64,000 nt of DNA. Source: Kiloniellaceae bacterium (GTDB lineage: Bacteria > Pseudomonadota > Alphaproteobacteria > Kiloniellales > J153). Numbering within the stretch: position 1 is the first letter of the stretch; each line of letters begins with the position of its first letter. The stretch is taken from NCBI GenBank assembly GCA_021776135.1, contig JAJFGL010000068.1:1-64000 (forward strand), written 5' to 3'. The position numbers were made by a program, and so were the translations under genes. Positions 25,459 through 35,566 of the stretch are shown here, piece by piece. Below the pieces are notes generated by a model. It searched no databases and was not told the origin of the DNA. It worked only from the letters and a program-made list of their open reading frames with translations.

Positions 25459-26274
25459 TTATTCGGACGGCCCGCCGCGCAGGTAAACCAGCCAGTAGGT
25501 CAGGGCCACCAGACCGCTGCCGCCAACGATATTGCCCAGGGTCACGGGCACCAAATTGGCGAACAAGGCGGCCAAGTTCAGCCCCTCTCCGGCGGCGATC
25601 ATACCCAGGGGGATGAGGTACATATTGGCCACGGAGTGCTCGAACCCCAGGGCCACGAAGGCGGTGATGGGGAACACGATGGCCAGTATCTTGCCGGTCA
25701 CCGTGTGAGCGGCGAAGCAGAGCCAAACCGCCAGGCACACCAGGACATTGCACAGAACGCCGCGGAAAAAAGCGGGGACCGGATCGAGCGCAATCTTGGC
25801 CCGGGCGATACCCGCGGCAGTCTCGCCAAGCGCGCCGCCGTTCAAGTCCAGCCCGCCGGCCAAGTAAAACAGCGCCACAGTGCCGAGCGCGCCGACGAAG
25901 TTCCCGGCATAGACCAGAACCCAATTCCGCAGCAGTTCGGCGCTGGTAATCTTGCGTTCGGCCCAGGCCATGACGATAAGATTGTTGCCGGTGAAGAGTT
26001 CCGCGCCGCCGATCAGCACGAGAACAAGGCCCAGAGAGAAGGCAAGACCGCCGAGCAGCCGCGTCGGCCCGAAGCCCATGCCGCTGCCGGTGATGACCAG
26101 GGTATAGAACATGGCCCCGAAACTAATGAAGGCGCCGGCCAGAACCGCCAGGGTCACGGTCTTGAGCAGCGGCATCTTGGCCTTGGCGATGCCCCCGCTT
26201 TCCATGCGCGCGGCAATCTGCGCCGGGGAGTAGGCGTCCAGAATATACTTTTCGGTTTGGGTGTCGTCCGGCAT
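25459..26274 (-). CDS. Formate/nitrite transporter (FNT) family channel
   Basis: Pentameric anion channel of the FocA/NirC group, 271 residues with six membrane segments. Recognisable parts: the N-terminal DAYSPAQIAARMESGGIAKAK, FISFGAMFYTLVITG, GGAELFTGNNLIVMAWAE, the loop near VLCNVLVCLAVWLCFAAHTVTGK and FVALGFEHSVANMYLIPLG with the central histidine. The start at 26274 (MPDDTQTEK) is chosen; a longer frame from 26355 overlaps the upstream gene. Substrate (formate, nitrite or another small anion) cannot be fixed from sequence; no formate or nitrite enzyme gene is adjacent. Confidence 0.92.
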   Translation of the reverse strand: MPDDTQTEKYILDAYSPAQIAARMESGGIAKAKMPLLKTVTLAVLAGAFISFGAMFYTLVITGSGMGFGPTRLLGGLAFSLGLVLVLIGGAELFTGNNLIVMAWAERKITSAELLRNWVLVYAGNFVGALGTVALFYLAGGLDLNGGALGETAAGIARAKIALDPVPAFFRGVLCNVLVCLAVWLCFAAHTVTGKILAIVFPITAFVALGFEHSVANMYLIPLGMIAAGEGLNLAALFANLVPVTLGNIVGGSGLVALTYWLVYLRGGPSE

Positions 26275-26282
26275 GAGTTGGG

Positions 26283-27137
26283 TCAATCCCGCGCCAGCCA
26301 GGCCAGGATCGGGTCCGTTTGGCTCTTGTCCAACAGGGCAGGCACATGGCCGCAATCGGGAACCGTGACGACCTCGGCCCTGGGACCGCGCCGGGTCATG
26401 TCCTCGGCGGTTTCCGCCAGAAGCAGATCCGAGTCCGCGCCGCGCAGAACCAGGGTCGGGCAGGATATTTTATCCCATAGAGACCAGAGGTCCGCGTCTT
26501 TCATCTCCCCTGGTTTGAACGCCGCCGCGATACCGGGGTCGTAACCGAGACGGTAACCGCCGGCCGGGTCCGGGCGGACGCTGGTTTCCGTCAGGGTGCG
26601 CCACTGCGCATCGCTCAGGGCGCCAAAGGTGGCGTGCGCTTTGCGGTAGTAGGCCTGCGCCGCGCTTAGATCGGGAAACCGCGGGTCGGCGCCCAGGGTC
26701 TCCACGATACGTTCCAGGGCCGCCGCGGGAATAAAGGGGCCGATGTCGTTGATAACCATGCGGCGGATCGGCATGCCCGCTTGCGCCGCCAGCATCATCC
26801 CGATCACGCCGCCCATGGAGGTGCCGACCCAATCGACTTGCGGGCAATTCAAACGCCCGATCAGGACCGCCATGTCGGCCAGGTATTGCGGATAGCCATA
26901 GCCCCTGGGATCGGCCAGGTTACCGCTCGCGCCGCGCCCTACTACGTCAGGGCAGATCACCCGCCGCCCGGTATCCGCCAGGCGCGCCGCCAGGGTATCG
27001 AAGTCATGGCGGTTGCGGGTCAAGCCATGAACGCAGATGACCGGGCACGCCGCATGCTCAGGCCCAAAGTCCAGGTAGGCAAGTTCGTGAAAGCCCCCGG
27101 CGGACAGGCAAGAAACGGTAAAACTATCTTTTCTCAC
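26283..27137 (-). CDS. Alpha/beta hydrolase
   Basis: Serine hydrolase-fold protein of 284 residues. Motifs: [18 protein letters not shown] (oxyanion loop), nucleophile elbow [14 protein letters not shown], acid [12 protein letters not shown] and histidine [11 protein letters not shown]. It overlaps the isovaleryl-CoA dehydrogenase gene by 4 bp (ATGA), so the two are translationally coupled, and the FNT gene follows 8 bp later. A role in leucine or acyl-CoA breakdown is suggested by the coupling only; the substrate is unknown. Confidence 0.88.
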   Translation of the reverse strand: MRKDSFTVSCLSAGGFHELAYLDFGPEHAACPVICVHGLTRNRHDFDTLAARLADTGRRVICPDVVGRGASGNLADPRGYGYPQYLADMAVLIGRLNCPQVDWVGTSMGGVIGMMLAAQAGMPIRRMVINDIGPFIPAAALERIVETLGADPRFPDLSAAQAYYRKAHATFGALSDAQWRTLTETSVRPDPAGGYRLGYDPGIAAAFKPGEMKDADLWSLWDKISCPTLVLRGADSDLLLAETAEDMTRRGPRAEVVTVPDCGHVPALLDKSQTDPILAWLARD

Positions 27138-28306
27138 GCGGTTTCCTCAAAGAGTTCGCGGCCGATGAGCCAGCGGCGGATTTCGCTGGTGCCGGCGCCG
27201 ATTTCATAAAGCTTGGCGTCGCGCAGCAGGCGGCCGGGGGCGGTCTCATTGATGTAGCCCATGCCGCCCAGAACCTGTATCGCCTCCAGCGCCATCCAGG
27301 TCGCTTTCTCGGAGGCGTAGAGGATCGCGCCGGCGGCATCTTTGCGCGCCGTCTCGCCCCGGTCGCAGGCTTGCGCCACGGCGTAAACATAGGCCTTGCA
27401 GGCATTCATGGTCGTGTACATGTCGGCGAGCTTGCCTTGCATGAGTTGAAAGCCGCCGATGGCCTGACCGAACTGCTTGCGCTCGTGAATGTAGGGTAGA
27501 ACCACGTCCATGCAGGCCTGCATGATACCGGTCGGACCGGCGGCCAGGACCGCGCGCTCGTAGTCGAGGCCGCTCATCAAGACGTTCACGCCCTTGCCGA
27601 GCGCGCCGACGATATTCTCCTCCGGCACCTCACAGTCCTCGAACACCAATTCGCAGGTGCTTGAGCCACGCATACCCAGCTTGTCGAGCTTTTGCGCGGT
27701 CGAGAATCCCTTGAAGTCCTTCTCGATCAGGAAGGCGGTGATGCCGCGCGGGCCGGCCTCGGGATCGGTCTTGGCGTAAACCACCAGAACATCCGCGTCC
27801 GGGCCGTTGGTGATCCACATCTTGTTGCCGTTGAGGACATAGCGGTCGCCCTTCTTGTCGGCCCGGGTCTTCATGCCGACCACATCGGAGCCAGCCCCCG
27901 GCTCGCTCATGGCCAAGGCGCCCACATGCACACCCGAAATCAACTTGGGCAGGGCGCGGCGCCTCTGTTCCTCGGTGCCGTTGCGCCGTATCTGATTGAT
28001 GCAAAGATTCGAATGGGCGCCGTAGCTCAAGCCGACCGAGGCCGAGGCGCGGCTGATCTCCTCCATGGCCACCACATGTTCCAGATAGCCCATGCCGGCG
28101 CCGCCGTATTCCTCTTCCACCGTGATGCCGTGCAGGCCGAGCTTGCCAAGCTCCGGCCAAAGGTCGCGGGGAAATTCGTTGCTGCGGTCGATCTCGGCGG
28201 CGCGCGGCGCGATCGCTTGCGACGCGAAAGACTCCACCGTGTCGCGCAACATGTCGGCGGTTTCGCCGAGGCCAAAATTCAAACTGGGTGCGCGATTAGG
28301 GATCAT
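27134..28306 (-). CDS. ivd: Isovaleryl-CoA dehydrogenase
   Basis: FAD enzyme of leucine breakdown, oxidising isovaleryl-CoA to 3-methylcrotonyl-CoA. The 390-residue protein has [38 protein letters not shown] and [21 protein letters not shown]. The catalytic glutamate is in the helix [12 protein letters not shown], while the usual C-terminal position is Gly ([16 protein letters not shown]); this swap is the hallmark of the isovaleryl-CoA subfamily. The methylcrotonyl-CoA carboxylase and hydratase genes, often adjacent, are not here. Downstream hydrolase is coupled by overlap; a GST gene lies 10 bp upstream. Confidence 0.95.
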   Translation of the reverse strand: MIPNRAPSLNFGLGETADMLRDTVESFASQAIAPRAAEIDRSNEFPRDLWPELGKLGLHGITVEEEYGGAGMGYLEHVVAMEEISRASASVGLSYGAHSNLCINQIRRNGTEEQRRRALPKLISGVHVGALAMSEPGAGSDVVGMKTRADKKGDRYVLNGNKMWITNGPDADVLVVYAKTDPEAGPRGITAFLIEKDFKGFSTAQKLDKLGMRGSSTCELVFEDCEVPEENIVGALGKGVNVLMSGLDYERAVLAAGPTGIMQACMDVVLPYIHERKQFGQAIGGFQLMQGKLADMYTTMNACKAYVYAVAQACDRGETARKDAAGAILYASEKATWMALEAIQVLGGMGYINETAPGRLLRDAKLYEIGAGTSEIRRWLIGRELFEETA

Positions 28307-28316
28307 GTTTTCGGTC

Positions 28317-28940
28317 CTATCTCTTATCCAGGTTGTAGTCGCGCCAAACCTTGCCGGCCGCCGGGCGGGACACCGTGGCCTCGACCAGGGCGCCGAGCTT
28401 GGGCAGCCGCTTGTACAAGGCCGGAGGATCGATATGCCAGGCCGATAGCATGGCGAGGTAGATATCGAGCACGGTGAAACGGGCGCCGAAAAAGAACGGC
28501 CCTTGAATCTTCTCGGCGGTCATGTCCCAAAGCCGTTCCAAGCGTTCCGCCGCCGCTTGGCGCACGCCCGCCGCGCCGCTTGCTTCGCTGGTATAGCGGT
28601 CGTTGTAGAAATAGCGCAGGACGGTCTCGTAAATATTGACCTGGGCGAAAGACAACCAGCCCAGGAATTGCGGCCGGATCGGATCGCCGGGCAAGGGCGC
28701 CAGACCGGACTCCGGCTTGGTCTCGGCCAGGTAAAGCGCCATGGCGCCGGATTCTGTCATGCTGGACCCGTCCGGCAGTATCAGTAGCGGCACCTGGGCC
28801 ATGGGATTGAGCGCCAGAAATTCGGTTGTTTTTTCGCCGCCCTCCGCCACATGAATACCCTCATATGAAATATCCAGCTCCGCCATGACCGCCGCCGGAG
28901 CGAAGGCCCCGCTACGTTCACGCCAATAAAGTTTATACAT
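28317..28940 (-). CDS. Glutathione S-transferase family protein
   Basis: GST-fold protein of 207 residues. The N-terminal domain [22 protein letters not shown] has a serine near the position of the catalytic serine; EYLA-type glutathione site appears as [14 protein letters not shown], after the cis-proline segment MAQVPLLIL. The C-terminal helical domain ends with [18 protein letters not shown]. It lies between a thioesterase gene (19 bp) and isovaleryl-CoA dehydrogenase (10 bp), all on one strand, so it is probably cotranscribed; biochemical role unknown. Confidence 0.88.
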   Translation of the reverse strand: MYKLYWRERSGAFAPAAVMAELDISYEGIHVAEGGEKTTEFLALNPMAQVPLLILPDGSSMTESGAMALYLAETKPESGLAPLPGDPIRPQFLGWLSFAQVNIYETVLRYFYNDRYTSEASGAAGVRQAAAERLERLWDMTAEKIQGPFFFGARFTVLDIYLAMLSAWHIDPPALYKRLPKLGALVEATVSRPAAGKVWRDYNLDKR

Positions 28941-28959
28941 AGGCCCCCTCCCTAAAACT

Positions 28960-29412
28960 TCATGCCCGCGTGTCCGGTTTGCCGTGCAGCACGATCAGGC
29001 TTTGCAGCATCTTGGCGCAGAGACGTTCGCGGCCGTCTTTTTCCACGAAGACCTCGACATCGCACACGCTCAAGGTCCGGCCCGGCTTCACCACCCGGCC
29101 CAGGGCACGCAACATGTTTCCCTCGGCGGGGGCAAGCAGATTGATCTTGAATTCGGTGGTCAAGACCGAGGCCTCGGCCGGAAACATCGTGAAGGCGGCG
29201 TAGCCACCCGCCGTATCGGCGATGGTGCTGGTCGCGCCGGCATGGAAAAACCCGTGCTGCTGAGTCAGGTCGTCGCGAAACGGAAGCAGAATCTCCACCA
29301 GACCCGCTTCAACCCGGCCCAGGCGCGCCTCTAAAAAATTCATCATGCCCTGGCGCGCGAAGCTGTCGCGGACCCGGGCCTCGAAATCGGGATCGGCGGC
29401 TTTCGAGTCCAT
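28960..29412 (-). CDS. PaaI-type hotdog thioesterase
   Basis: Acyl-CoA thioesterase family protein of 150 residues. The hotdog signature QHGFFHAGATSTIADTAGGYAAF is clear, followed by LTTEFKINLLAPAEG and the strand RVVKPGRTLSVCDVEVF. Start at 29412 (MDSKAADPD) is chosen; a longer frame to 29637 runs through the upstream thioesterase gene in another frame. It is 4 bp downstream of a second hotdog protein of a different subfamily. Likely hydrolyses acyl- or aryl-CoA; the substrate is not known. Confidence 0.88.
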   Translation of the reverse strand: MDSKAADPDFEARVRDSFARQGMMNFLEARLGRVEAGLVEILLPFRDDLTQQHGFFHAGATSTIADTAGGYAAFTMFPAEASVLTTEFKINLLAPAEGNMLRALGRVVKPGRTLSVCDVEVFVEKDGRERLCAKMLQSLIVLHGKPDTRA

Positions 29413-29416
29413 GGGT

Positions 29417-29869
29417 TCAAACCTCCTTGTAGTCGATCCGCGATGCCTGCGCCCGGGCGGCGATGTCATCGGGAAACGGCGTCGCCCGGCGCGCTTCCCG
29501 ATCCAGATGCACCGCGACGGCCGTCTCCAGAGCCGCCAGTTCGCCGGTCTCGCCGTTGAGCATTTCCTGAACCAGATGCAGGGACTTGCCGGTAACCTTG
29601 ACGATGCCCGAGCGTACCACGATGAGATCGCCCGCACATAATTCCCGCATATAACGGATATTCATTTCGACCGCCGCCATGCCCCGGTTCTTGGCGCGCA
29701 TGTAACCGGGCGTCAGGCCGATGGAGGCAAACAAGTGCCACACGCCCTCGTCGAACTTCTCGACGTAGTAAGCCACGTTCATGTGATCCATGTGATCGAG
29801 ATGCCGGGGGTAAACCGTGCCCCGATAGGTCTCGATCATGCCGGGGTTCCCGGCCGTGTCATTACTCAT
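29417..29869 (-). CDS. Hotdog thioesterase, 4-hydroxybenzoyl-CoA thioesterase/YbgC-like
   Basis: Protein of 150 residues, or 140 if translation begins at the second methionine. The segment TVYPRHLDHMDHMNVAYYVEKFDEG carries the conserved acid and the DHMN active-site motif of this subfamily, shown here in parts (HLDHMDHMN, VEKFDEGVWHLF). Later strands: EMNIRYMRELCAGDLI and KSLHLVQEMLNGETGE. It begins a same-strand run with the PaaI-type gene, GST, isovaleryl-CoA dehydrogenase and hydrolase. Two thioesterases of different type in one acyl-CoA operon suggest CoA recovery from stalled intermediates; this is inference. Confidence 0.87.
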   Translation of the reverse strand: MSNDTAGNPGMIETYRGTVYPRHLDHMDHMNVAYYVEKFDEGVWHLFASIGLTPGYMRAKNRGMAAVEMNIRYMRELCAGDLIVVRSGIVKVTGKSLHLVQEMLNGETGELAALETAVAVHLDREARRATPFPDDIAARAQASRIDYKEV

Positions 29870-29985
29870 TTCGGCTTGCCTTTTTTCAACTAAGTCATAC
29901 GCTTACGGCTTGTCTTTAAGACGTTATTCAGGTCTTTCAAGCTGGCATCGATATCGCCGGCACAGCCTAGGGTGTCGCGCACATT

Positions 29986-30747
29986 CTATTCAGGGCGCAT
30001 AGCAAGCACCATCACAACCGATGCCGTGGAATAGTGCGCCGGCGATGAGATCGTTTCCAAGAACTCTTGGGAAATTTCATTGAAACGCCTAGCGCCAAAG
30101 TAGGCTCTCATACTAGACATCCGCTCGAACCGGCGCTTCCATGCCGCCAAGATTTCCGGTGAAGCTTCCCCGTCAAAGGCAAGTTCGCGATCTTCCAAAG
30201 CGGTTTCGGAAACGACGGTCAGCCCTAGAGCCCGGCACATTTTTCCTAAACGGCGCCCCATGCGGAAATCGTACAGGCCATTCAAACGCATATGTTCCGT
30301 GAATTCCTTGAACGCCCTTTGGATTTCCACGGGAAGTGGGTGGTGGCCCGCGAGCAGATCGTCAATCTCTACAATGGCAAGCCAGCCTCCTGGCTTTACA
30401 CAAGCCGCCCAGCTCGCCAATACGGGTTCGAATGCCGGGAAGTACGCGGCGGTAAAGCTCGACCACATTCCATTAGCGGGCCGCAGTTCCAAAGAATCGA
30501 GTTCCGCGAGATCTGCTTCTACGAAACCACACTTCGCTGGGCAATGCCGCCGCGCGGCTTCCAGAAAGTCAGCCTCTCGATCGATGCCGATAACGCTTGC
30601 GCATCTTGTAGCCAGGCGAGCGCTGACCAAGCCTGGACCGCATCCTAAATCAAGGACAGTTTGTCCGCTCTCGATTGGCAGTTGCTTGAGCATAGCCTCC
30701 CAATCCCGCCACGTGTTTTGTGCCAAATATTCTTCGAGCGCACTCAT
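29986..30747 (-). CDS. SAM-dependent methyltransferase, class I
   Basis: Methyltransferase of 253 residues with the Rossmann-like SAM site TVLDLGCGPGLVSARLA (motif I) and VIGIDREADFLEAARR (motif II), then ELRPANGMWSSFTAAYF and KPGGWLAIVEIDD. The type resembles generic methyltransferase domain proteins; the substrate is unknown. Base composition is lower in G+C than its neighbours, with many A/T third positions, which suggests separate origin. It ends 116 bp before the thioesterase gene and begins 7 bp after mgtE, so it could be expressed from the mgtE transcript. Confidence 0.85.
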   Translation of the reverse strand: MSALEEYLAQNTWRDWEAMLKQLPIESGQTVLDLGCGPGLVSARLATRCASVIGIDREADFLEAARRHCPAKCGFVEADLAELDSLELRPANGMWSSFTAAYFPAFEPVLASWAACVKPGGWLAIVEIDDLLAGHHPLPVEIQRAFKEFTEHMRLNGLYDFRMGRRLGKMCRALGLTVVSETALEDRELAFDGEASPEILAAWKRRFERMSSMRAYFGARRFNEISQEFLETISSPAHYSTASVVMVLAMRPE

Positions 30748-30754
30748 CTGCCAA

Positions 30755-32152
30755 TTAGAGTAAGAACACCGCCGCCAGGCCCAGGAAGGCGAAGAATCCG
30801 ACCACGTCGGTGACGGTGGTCAGGAACACGCTGGAGGCTATGGCGGGGTCGATATTGGCGCGTTCCAGGGCCAGGGGGATCAGGGTTCCCGAGAGCCCGG
30901 CGACGATCATGTTCACGATCATGGCCGCCGCGATCACCAGGGCGATCTTGGGCGAGCCGAACCACAGCCAGGTAACGCCGCCGGCCAGGGCGGCGAAGAG
31001 GATGCCGTTGGCGGCGCCGACTAAAAGCTCCTTGCCGATAAACCGCCGGGTGGTCGATTCGGTCAGGTCCTTCATGGCCAGGGCGCGCACCGCCACGGTC
31101 ACGGTCTGGGTTCCGGCATTGCCGCCCATGGAGGCGACGATGGGCATGAGCACGGCGAGCGCCACGATCTGCTCGATGGTGCCCTCGAACAGGCCGATCA
31201 CGGCGGAGGCCAGGATCGCGGTCGCCAGATTGACCACCAACCAGGGAAAGCGCGCGCGGGTGGTGTCGAGGGTGGCGCTGTAAAGGTCGGTCTCGGTCAC
31301 GCCGGCCAGCTTCAGGGCATCTTCCTCCGCCTCTTCCTCGATGATGTGAACCACGTCGTCGACCGTGATAACCCCGATCAGCCGCCCGCCCTCGTCCACC
31401 ACCGGCGCTGAAACCAAGCCGTATTGGCGGAACATATGGGCGACCTCTTCCTGATCCAAGGTCACCGGCATGGCCTTCAGGTCGGTCTCCATGATCTCGG
31501 TCAGGCGCACCGGCCGGCGGGTCCGCAAAACCCGGCTGAGGGGTATCTTGCCGATCGGCTGATGCTTCGGGTTGACGATATAGAGATCGTAAAAATCGTC
31601 CGGCAGATCGTCGGCCGCGCGCATGTAGTCAATGGTCTCGCCCAGGGTCCAGGCCGAGGGGATGACCACCATCTCGCGCTGCATCAGACGCCCGGCCGAG
31701 TCTTCCGGGAAGGTCAGGCTTTCCTGCAGGATATGCCGGTAGGCGATCGGCAGGTCGGTCAGTATCCGGTGCTGAAAGGCCTCGTCCAGATCCTCGAAGA
31801 CATCGACCGCGTCGTCGCTGTCCAGGGCGGACAGGAGCCGGGCCAGGCGCTCCGGCCCCAGGCGGTCCAGAACTTCCTCGCGAACCGACGCATCCAGATG
31901 CGGCAGGACTTCGGGATCGAAACCGGCGCCAAGGATATCGACCAGGCGCTCGCGCTCGTCGTGGCCGAGGCTTTCCACCAGATCAGCTTTGTCGGCGGCG
32001 TGCAGGTCCGCGACCAGCTTGCCGACCTCCGCCGGCCATCCCGCCTCCAGCGCTTCCTCGACCGCGGCGACCAAGGCGTCGTTGACGCCGAAAACGTCCT
32101 CGGCCTCCTCCGATGCCGGCGCGGTTTCGAGGTTTGGATGTTGCTCGCTCAT
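30755..32152 (-). CDS. mgtE: Magnesium transporter MgtE
   Basis: Membrane channel for Mg2+ of 465 residues. Domains in order: N-terminal superhelical domain (about 30-150; LVESLGHDERERLVDILGAG), a pair of CBS domains (about 155-280; VTLDQEEVAHMFRQYGLVSAPVVDEGG and GVITVDDVVHIIEEEAEED, given in parts) and a five-helix pore domain (about 300-465). The signature PIVASMGGNAGTQTVTVAVRAL is present. In the family, Mg2+ bound between CBS and N domains closes the pore. Only 30 bp separate it from maeB upstream, and no Mg2+ riboswitch can be seen. Confidence 0.97.
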   Translation of the reverse strand: MSEQHPNLETAPASEEAEDVFGVNDALVAAVEEALEAGWPAEVGKLVADLHAADKADLVESLGHDERERLVDILGAGFDPEVLPHLDASVREEVLDRLGPERLARLLSALDSDDAVDVFEDLDEAFQHRILTDLPIAYRHILQESLTFPEDSAGRLMQREMVVIPSAWTLGETIDYMRAADDLPDDFYDLYIVNPKHQPIGKIPLSRVLRTRRPVRLTEIMETDLKAMPVTLDQEEVAHMFRQYGLVSAPVVDEGGRLIGVITVDDVVHIIEEEAEEDALKLAGVTETDLYSATLDTTRARFPWLVVNLATAILASAVIGLFEGTIEQIVALAVLMPIVASMGGNAGTQTVTVAVRALAMKDLTESTTRRFIGKELLVGAANGILFAALAGGVTWLWFGSPKIALVIAAAMIVNMIVAGLSGTLIPLALERANIDPAIASSVFLTTVTDVVGFFAFLGLAAVFLL

Positions 32153-32182
32153 AGTCCGGTATATATCCAGGAGCGTTAAGTA

Positions 32183-34477
32183 TTAGCTGGCCGCTTGGCC
32201 TTTTTCGCTGGTCCGGCCTTGGGCGTCCACTATGGCCACCGCCGACATATTGACCACGCCGCGTCCGGTCACGGATTGGGTCAGGATATGCGCCGCCGCG
32301 CGCGCCCCCACCAGGATCGGACCGACGGGTAAGCCCTCGCCCAGGCTCTTGAGCAAATTAAAGGAGATGTTGGCCGCGTCCAGGTTCGGCAGAATCAAAA
32401 GATTGGCCCGCCCGTTTAGCCGCGAGTCTGGAAAGACCTTGGACCGGAAGACCTCGTCCAAGGCGGCGTCGCTGTGCATCTCGCCATCGACTTCCAGATC
32501 GGGATGGCGGTCGTGCAGAATACCGACCGCCGTGCGCATCTTGACCGCGCTCGGCGTGTCCGCGGTCCCAAAATTCGAATGCGACAGCAAGGCAATCCGG
32601 GGTTCGATACCGAAACGGCGCATATGGGCGGCCGACTGCACCGTCATATCGACGATTTCTTCGGCGCTGGGATCCTGGGTGACATAGGTATCGGCCAGGA
32701 AGTACGTGCCGCTAGGCAGGATCAGCAGGCTAAGCGAAGACAAATCGCGCGCCTCCGGCTCCAGCCCGATGATGTCCCGGACATGGGCCAAGTGCCAGTT
32801 ATAGCGGCCTTCGACGCCGCAGATCATGGCATCCGCCTCGCCCAAGTGCAGGGTCAAGGCGGCGATAACCGTGTTGGAGGTCCGCACGACCGTGCGCGCG
32901 CGGTCCGGCGACACGCCTTTGCGCGCCATGATCCCGTGATAGCTCTGCCAATAGGTATTGTAGCGCGGATCGCTTTCCGGATTGATAATCTCGAAATCCT
33001 GACCGGGGCGCATGCGCAAGCCCATGGCCTCAATCCGATTGGCGATAACCTCCGGACGTCCGACCACGATGGGTTTCGCCAGCTTATCGTCGAGCACGAC
33101 CTGAACCGCACGCAAGACCCGCTCATCCTCGCCCTCGGCATAAACAATCCGTTTGGGATCGTTCTTCGCCCGGTCGAAGATCGGCTTCATTATGAGACCG
33201 GAGCGGAACACGAACTCCGCCAATTTCTGATCGTAAGCGTCGAAATCCTCGATCGGCCGGGTCGCGACCCCGCTGGCCATGGCCGCCTTGGCCACGGCGG
33301 GCGCGATTTCCAGAATCAGGCGGGGATCGAAGGGCCGTGGAATTAGATAGCCGGCCCCAAAGCCCTGCCCCTCTTCACCGTAGGCCTTGGCCACCACCTC
33401 GGAGGTTTCCGCCATGGCCAGGTCGGCGATGGCCTTGACCGCCGCCAGCTTCATTTCCTCGTTGATGGTGGTCGCGCCGACGTCCAGCGCCCCACGGAAA
33501 ATAAAGGGAAAGCACAGGACGTTATTGACCTGATTGGGATAGTCGGAGCGTCCGGTGGCGATGATGGCGTCGGGGCGGGCCTTGAGCGCAACCTCGGGCA
33601 ATATTTCCGGCTCCGGGTTCGCCAAGGCCATGATGATCGGCTGCTTGGCCATGACCTTGACCATCTCGGGCTTCAAGACGCTCGGGGCCGAGAGGCCGAG
33701 GAAAACATCGGCGCCTTCGATCACCTCGCCCAGGCTGCGCGCCCCGGTCTTCTGGGCATAGCGCGCCTTTTTCTCGTCCATCTGCTCGGCGCGGCCTTCA
33801 TAGACAACCCCCAGGATATCCGTGACCCAGATGTTTTCGCGCTTCAGACCCATGGCGACCAAAAGATCCAAACAAGCCAGGGCCGCCGCGCCGGCGCCGG
33901 AGGTCACGAGCTTGATCGTGCCCGGGTCCTTGCCGACAAGCCGCAAGCCGTTGGTGACCGCCGCGCTGACGATGATGGCGGTGCCGTGTTGATCGTCGTG
34001 AAAAACCGGGATGTTCATGCGCGCGCGCAAGCGGGCCTCGACCTCGAAACATTCCGGGGCCTTGATGTCCTCGAGGTTGATGCCGCCGAATGTCGGCTCC
34101 AGCGCCGCGACCACCTCGACCAGACGATCGGGGTCGAGGGCATCCAGTTCAATATCGAAAACATCGATGCCGGCGAACTTCTTGAACAGAACCGCCTTGC
34201 CTTCCATGACCGGCTTGGAAGCCAAGGGCCCGATATTGCCGAGGCCCAAAACGGCGGTGCCGTTGGTCACCACCGCGACCAGGTTGGCGCGCGCGGTCAG
34301 GTTCGAAGCCTCGGCCGGGTTGTTGGCGATTTCCATGCAGGCGGCGGCCACGCCCGGTGAATAGGCCAGGGCCAGGTCGCGCTGGTTGGCCAAGGGCTTG
34401 GTCGCCACGATCTCAAGCTTGCCGGGTTTTGGAAGACGGTGATAGATCAGCGCCGCGTCGCGAAGGTCATCTGGCAC
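32183..34477 (-). CDS. maeB: NADP-dependent malic enzyme with phosphotransacetylase-like domain
   Basis: Oxidative decarboxylation of malate to pyruvate, supplying NADPH. The 764-residue length is typical of the bacterial fusion type: malic domain (about 1-160; [31 protein letters not shown]), NAD(P) domain (about 165-420; [28 protein letters not shown]) and a phosphotransacetylase-like C-terminal domain (about 430-760; [29 protein letters not shown]). In homologs this last domain is regulatory and not catalytic. It is divergent from lipB; a weak TTGACA at 34521 points toward lipB. Confidence 0.97.
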   Translation of the reverse strand: MPDDLRDAALIYHRLPKPGKLEIVATKPLANQRDLALAYSPGVAAACMEIANNPAEASNLTARANLVAVVTNGTAVLGLGNIGPLASKPVMEGKAVLFKKFAGIDVFDIELDALDPDRLVEVVAALEPTFGGINLEDIKAPECFEVEARLRARMNIPVFHDDQHGTAIIVSAAVTNGLRLVGKDPGTIKLVTSGAGAAALACLDLLVAMGLKRENIWVTDILGVVYEGRAEQMDEKKARYAQKTGARSLGEVIEGADVFLGLSAPSVLKPEMVKVMAKQPIIMALANPEPEILPEVALKARPDAIIATGRSDYPNQVNNVLCFPFIFRGALDVGATTINEEMKLAAVKAIADLAMAETSEVVAKAYGEEGQGFGAGYLIPRPFDPRLILEIAPAVAKAAMASGVATRPIEDFDAYDQKLAEFVFRSGLIMKPIFDRAKNDPKRIVYAEGEDERVLRAVQVVLDDKLAKPIVVGRPEVIANRIEAMGLRMRPGQDFEIINPESDPRYNTYWQSYHGIMARKGVSPDRARTVVRTSNTVIAALTLHLGEADAMICGVEGRYNWHLAHVRDIIGLEPEARDLSSLSLLILPSGTYFLADTYVTQDPSAEEIVDMTVQSAAHMRRFGIEPRIALLSHSNFGTADTPSAVKMRTAVGILHDRHPDLEVDGEMHSDAALDEVFRSKVFPDSRLNGRANLLILPNLDAANISFNLLKSLGEGLPVGPILVGARAAAHILTQSVTGRGVVNMSAVAIVDAQGRTSEKGQAAS

Positions 34478-34653
34478 GTCGATACGTCCCCCTGTTATTT
34501 TTTTAACCGCCGCCCTGTGTTTGACATCTTGGGCCGGAACCGCTTGTTCTGGCGCCGGCCGCGAAGATGGCTTAATTTCTGGTTTCGCCCGCAGCTCAAC
34601 GGCTTAGCAGACGGCCCGTTTTACCGCAAGCCGACCCCCACTAGGATTCTTCC

Positions 34654-35277
34654 ATGGCGATCGAATGGCAGATCGACGACGCGCCGGTTCCCTACCTTCA
34701 AGCGGTCGCGGACATGGAATCGCGTGTCGCGGCGATACGCGCGGGCACCGCGCCGCAGATGGTGCGCTTGTTGGAACATCCGCCCCTCTATACCGCCGGC
34801 ACCAGCGCGCGGGATTCCGACCTGCTGACGCCGGATCGTTTTCCGGTTTTCCGCACCGGGCGCGGCGGACAATTCACCTATCACGGCCCCGGACAGCGGG
34901 TCGGCTATGTCATGCTCGATCTCAAGCCGCGCGGCATGGACGTGCGCGCCTTCGTGCGCGACTTGGAAGACTGGCTGATCCAAACCCTGGCGCGCTTCAA
35001 CGTGACCGGCGAGCGGCGCGAAGGCCGGGTTGGCATCTGGGTCGACAGGAACGGCCAGGATTGCAAGATCGCCGCCATCGGCGTGCGCCTGCGCCGCTGG
35101 GTCAGCTACCACGGGGTGTCGCTGAACCTGGAACCCGATCTAACCCACTTCGAGGGTATCGTGCCCTGCGGCATCCGCGACCACGGGGTGACGTCCCTGG
35201 CCGACCTCGGCCTGCCCGTGACCATGGCGGATCTTGACGTGGCCCTGCGCGAAACCTTCGCCGAGGTGTTTGGCTAA
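34654..35277 (+). CDS. lipB: Octanoyl-[acyl-carrier-protein]:protein octanoyltransferase
   Basis: Transfers octanoyl groups to lipoyl domains, the first step of lipoate synthesis; the AcoC lipoyl domain in this window would be one client. The 207-residue protein has [21 protein letters not shown] and the catalytic pair: lysine in [14 protein letters not shown] and cysteine in [18 protein letters not shown] at 34654 lacks a strong ribosome site, but the family start fits. It is monocistronic, followed by repeat sequences. Confidence 0.95.
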   Translation: MAIEWQIDDAPVPYLQAVADMESRVAAIRAGTAPQMVRLLEHPPLYTAGTSARDSDLLTPDRFPVFRTGRGGQFTYHGPGQRVGYVMLDLKPRGMDVRAFVRDLEDWLIQTLARFNVTGERREGRVGIWVDRNGQDCKIAAIGVRLRRWVSYHGVSLNLEPDLTHFEGIVPCGIRDHGVTSLADLGLPVTMADLDVALRETFAEVFG

Positions 35278-35296
35278 GTCACATTTCCATTTTGCC

Positions 35297-35542
35297 GTCA
35301 TCCCGGACTTGATCCACTGCTGTCCGGTTTAAATTTGTGGAGGTAAATGTATCCTCCATAGTCATACGCGGGCTTGACCCGCGTATCCATGGCGGTCGCG
35401 GCACGGACTTGCGAATAGTCGCGCAATCCGAAGAGCCGCGCTCAACAAAGCGTATTTTTTAGGGGCCGGCGACGGTAACACGCCTAGGCATGGCTTTGCG
35501 CCTGCCAGGGCCATGGATACGCGGATCAAGTCCGCGTATGAC
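35297..35542. repeat. Two-hairpin palindromic repeat, copy D, with an extra single arm
   Basis: A lone arm (35297-35315, GTCATCCCGGACTTGATCC) lacks its hairpin partner. A full copy follows at 35361-35542: left stem ATACGCGGG with loop CTTGA, right stem ATACGCGG with loop ATCAAG, ending ATGAC. The inner spacer is about 110 bp, longer than in copies A-C. The rest of this 289-bp gap between lipB and the permease gene shows nothing else I can assign. Confidence 0.88.
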
Positions 35543-35566
35543 GATCTTCTTTTTTCGAGCCGGCGC

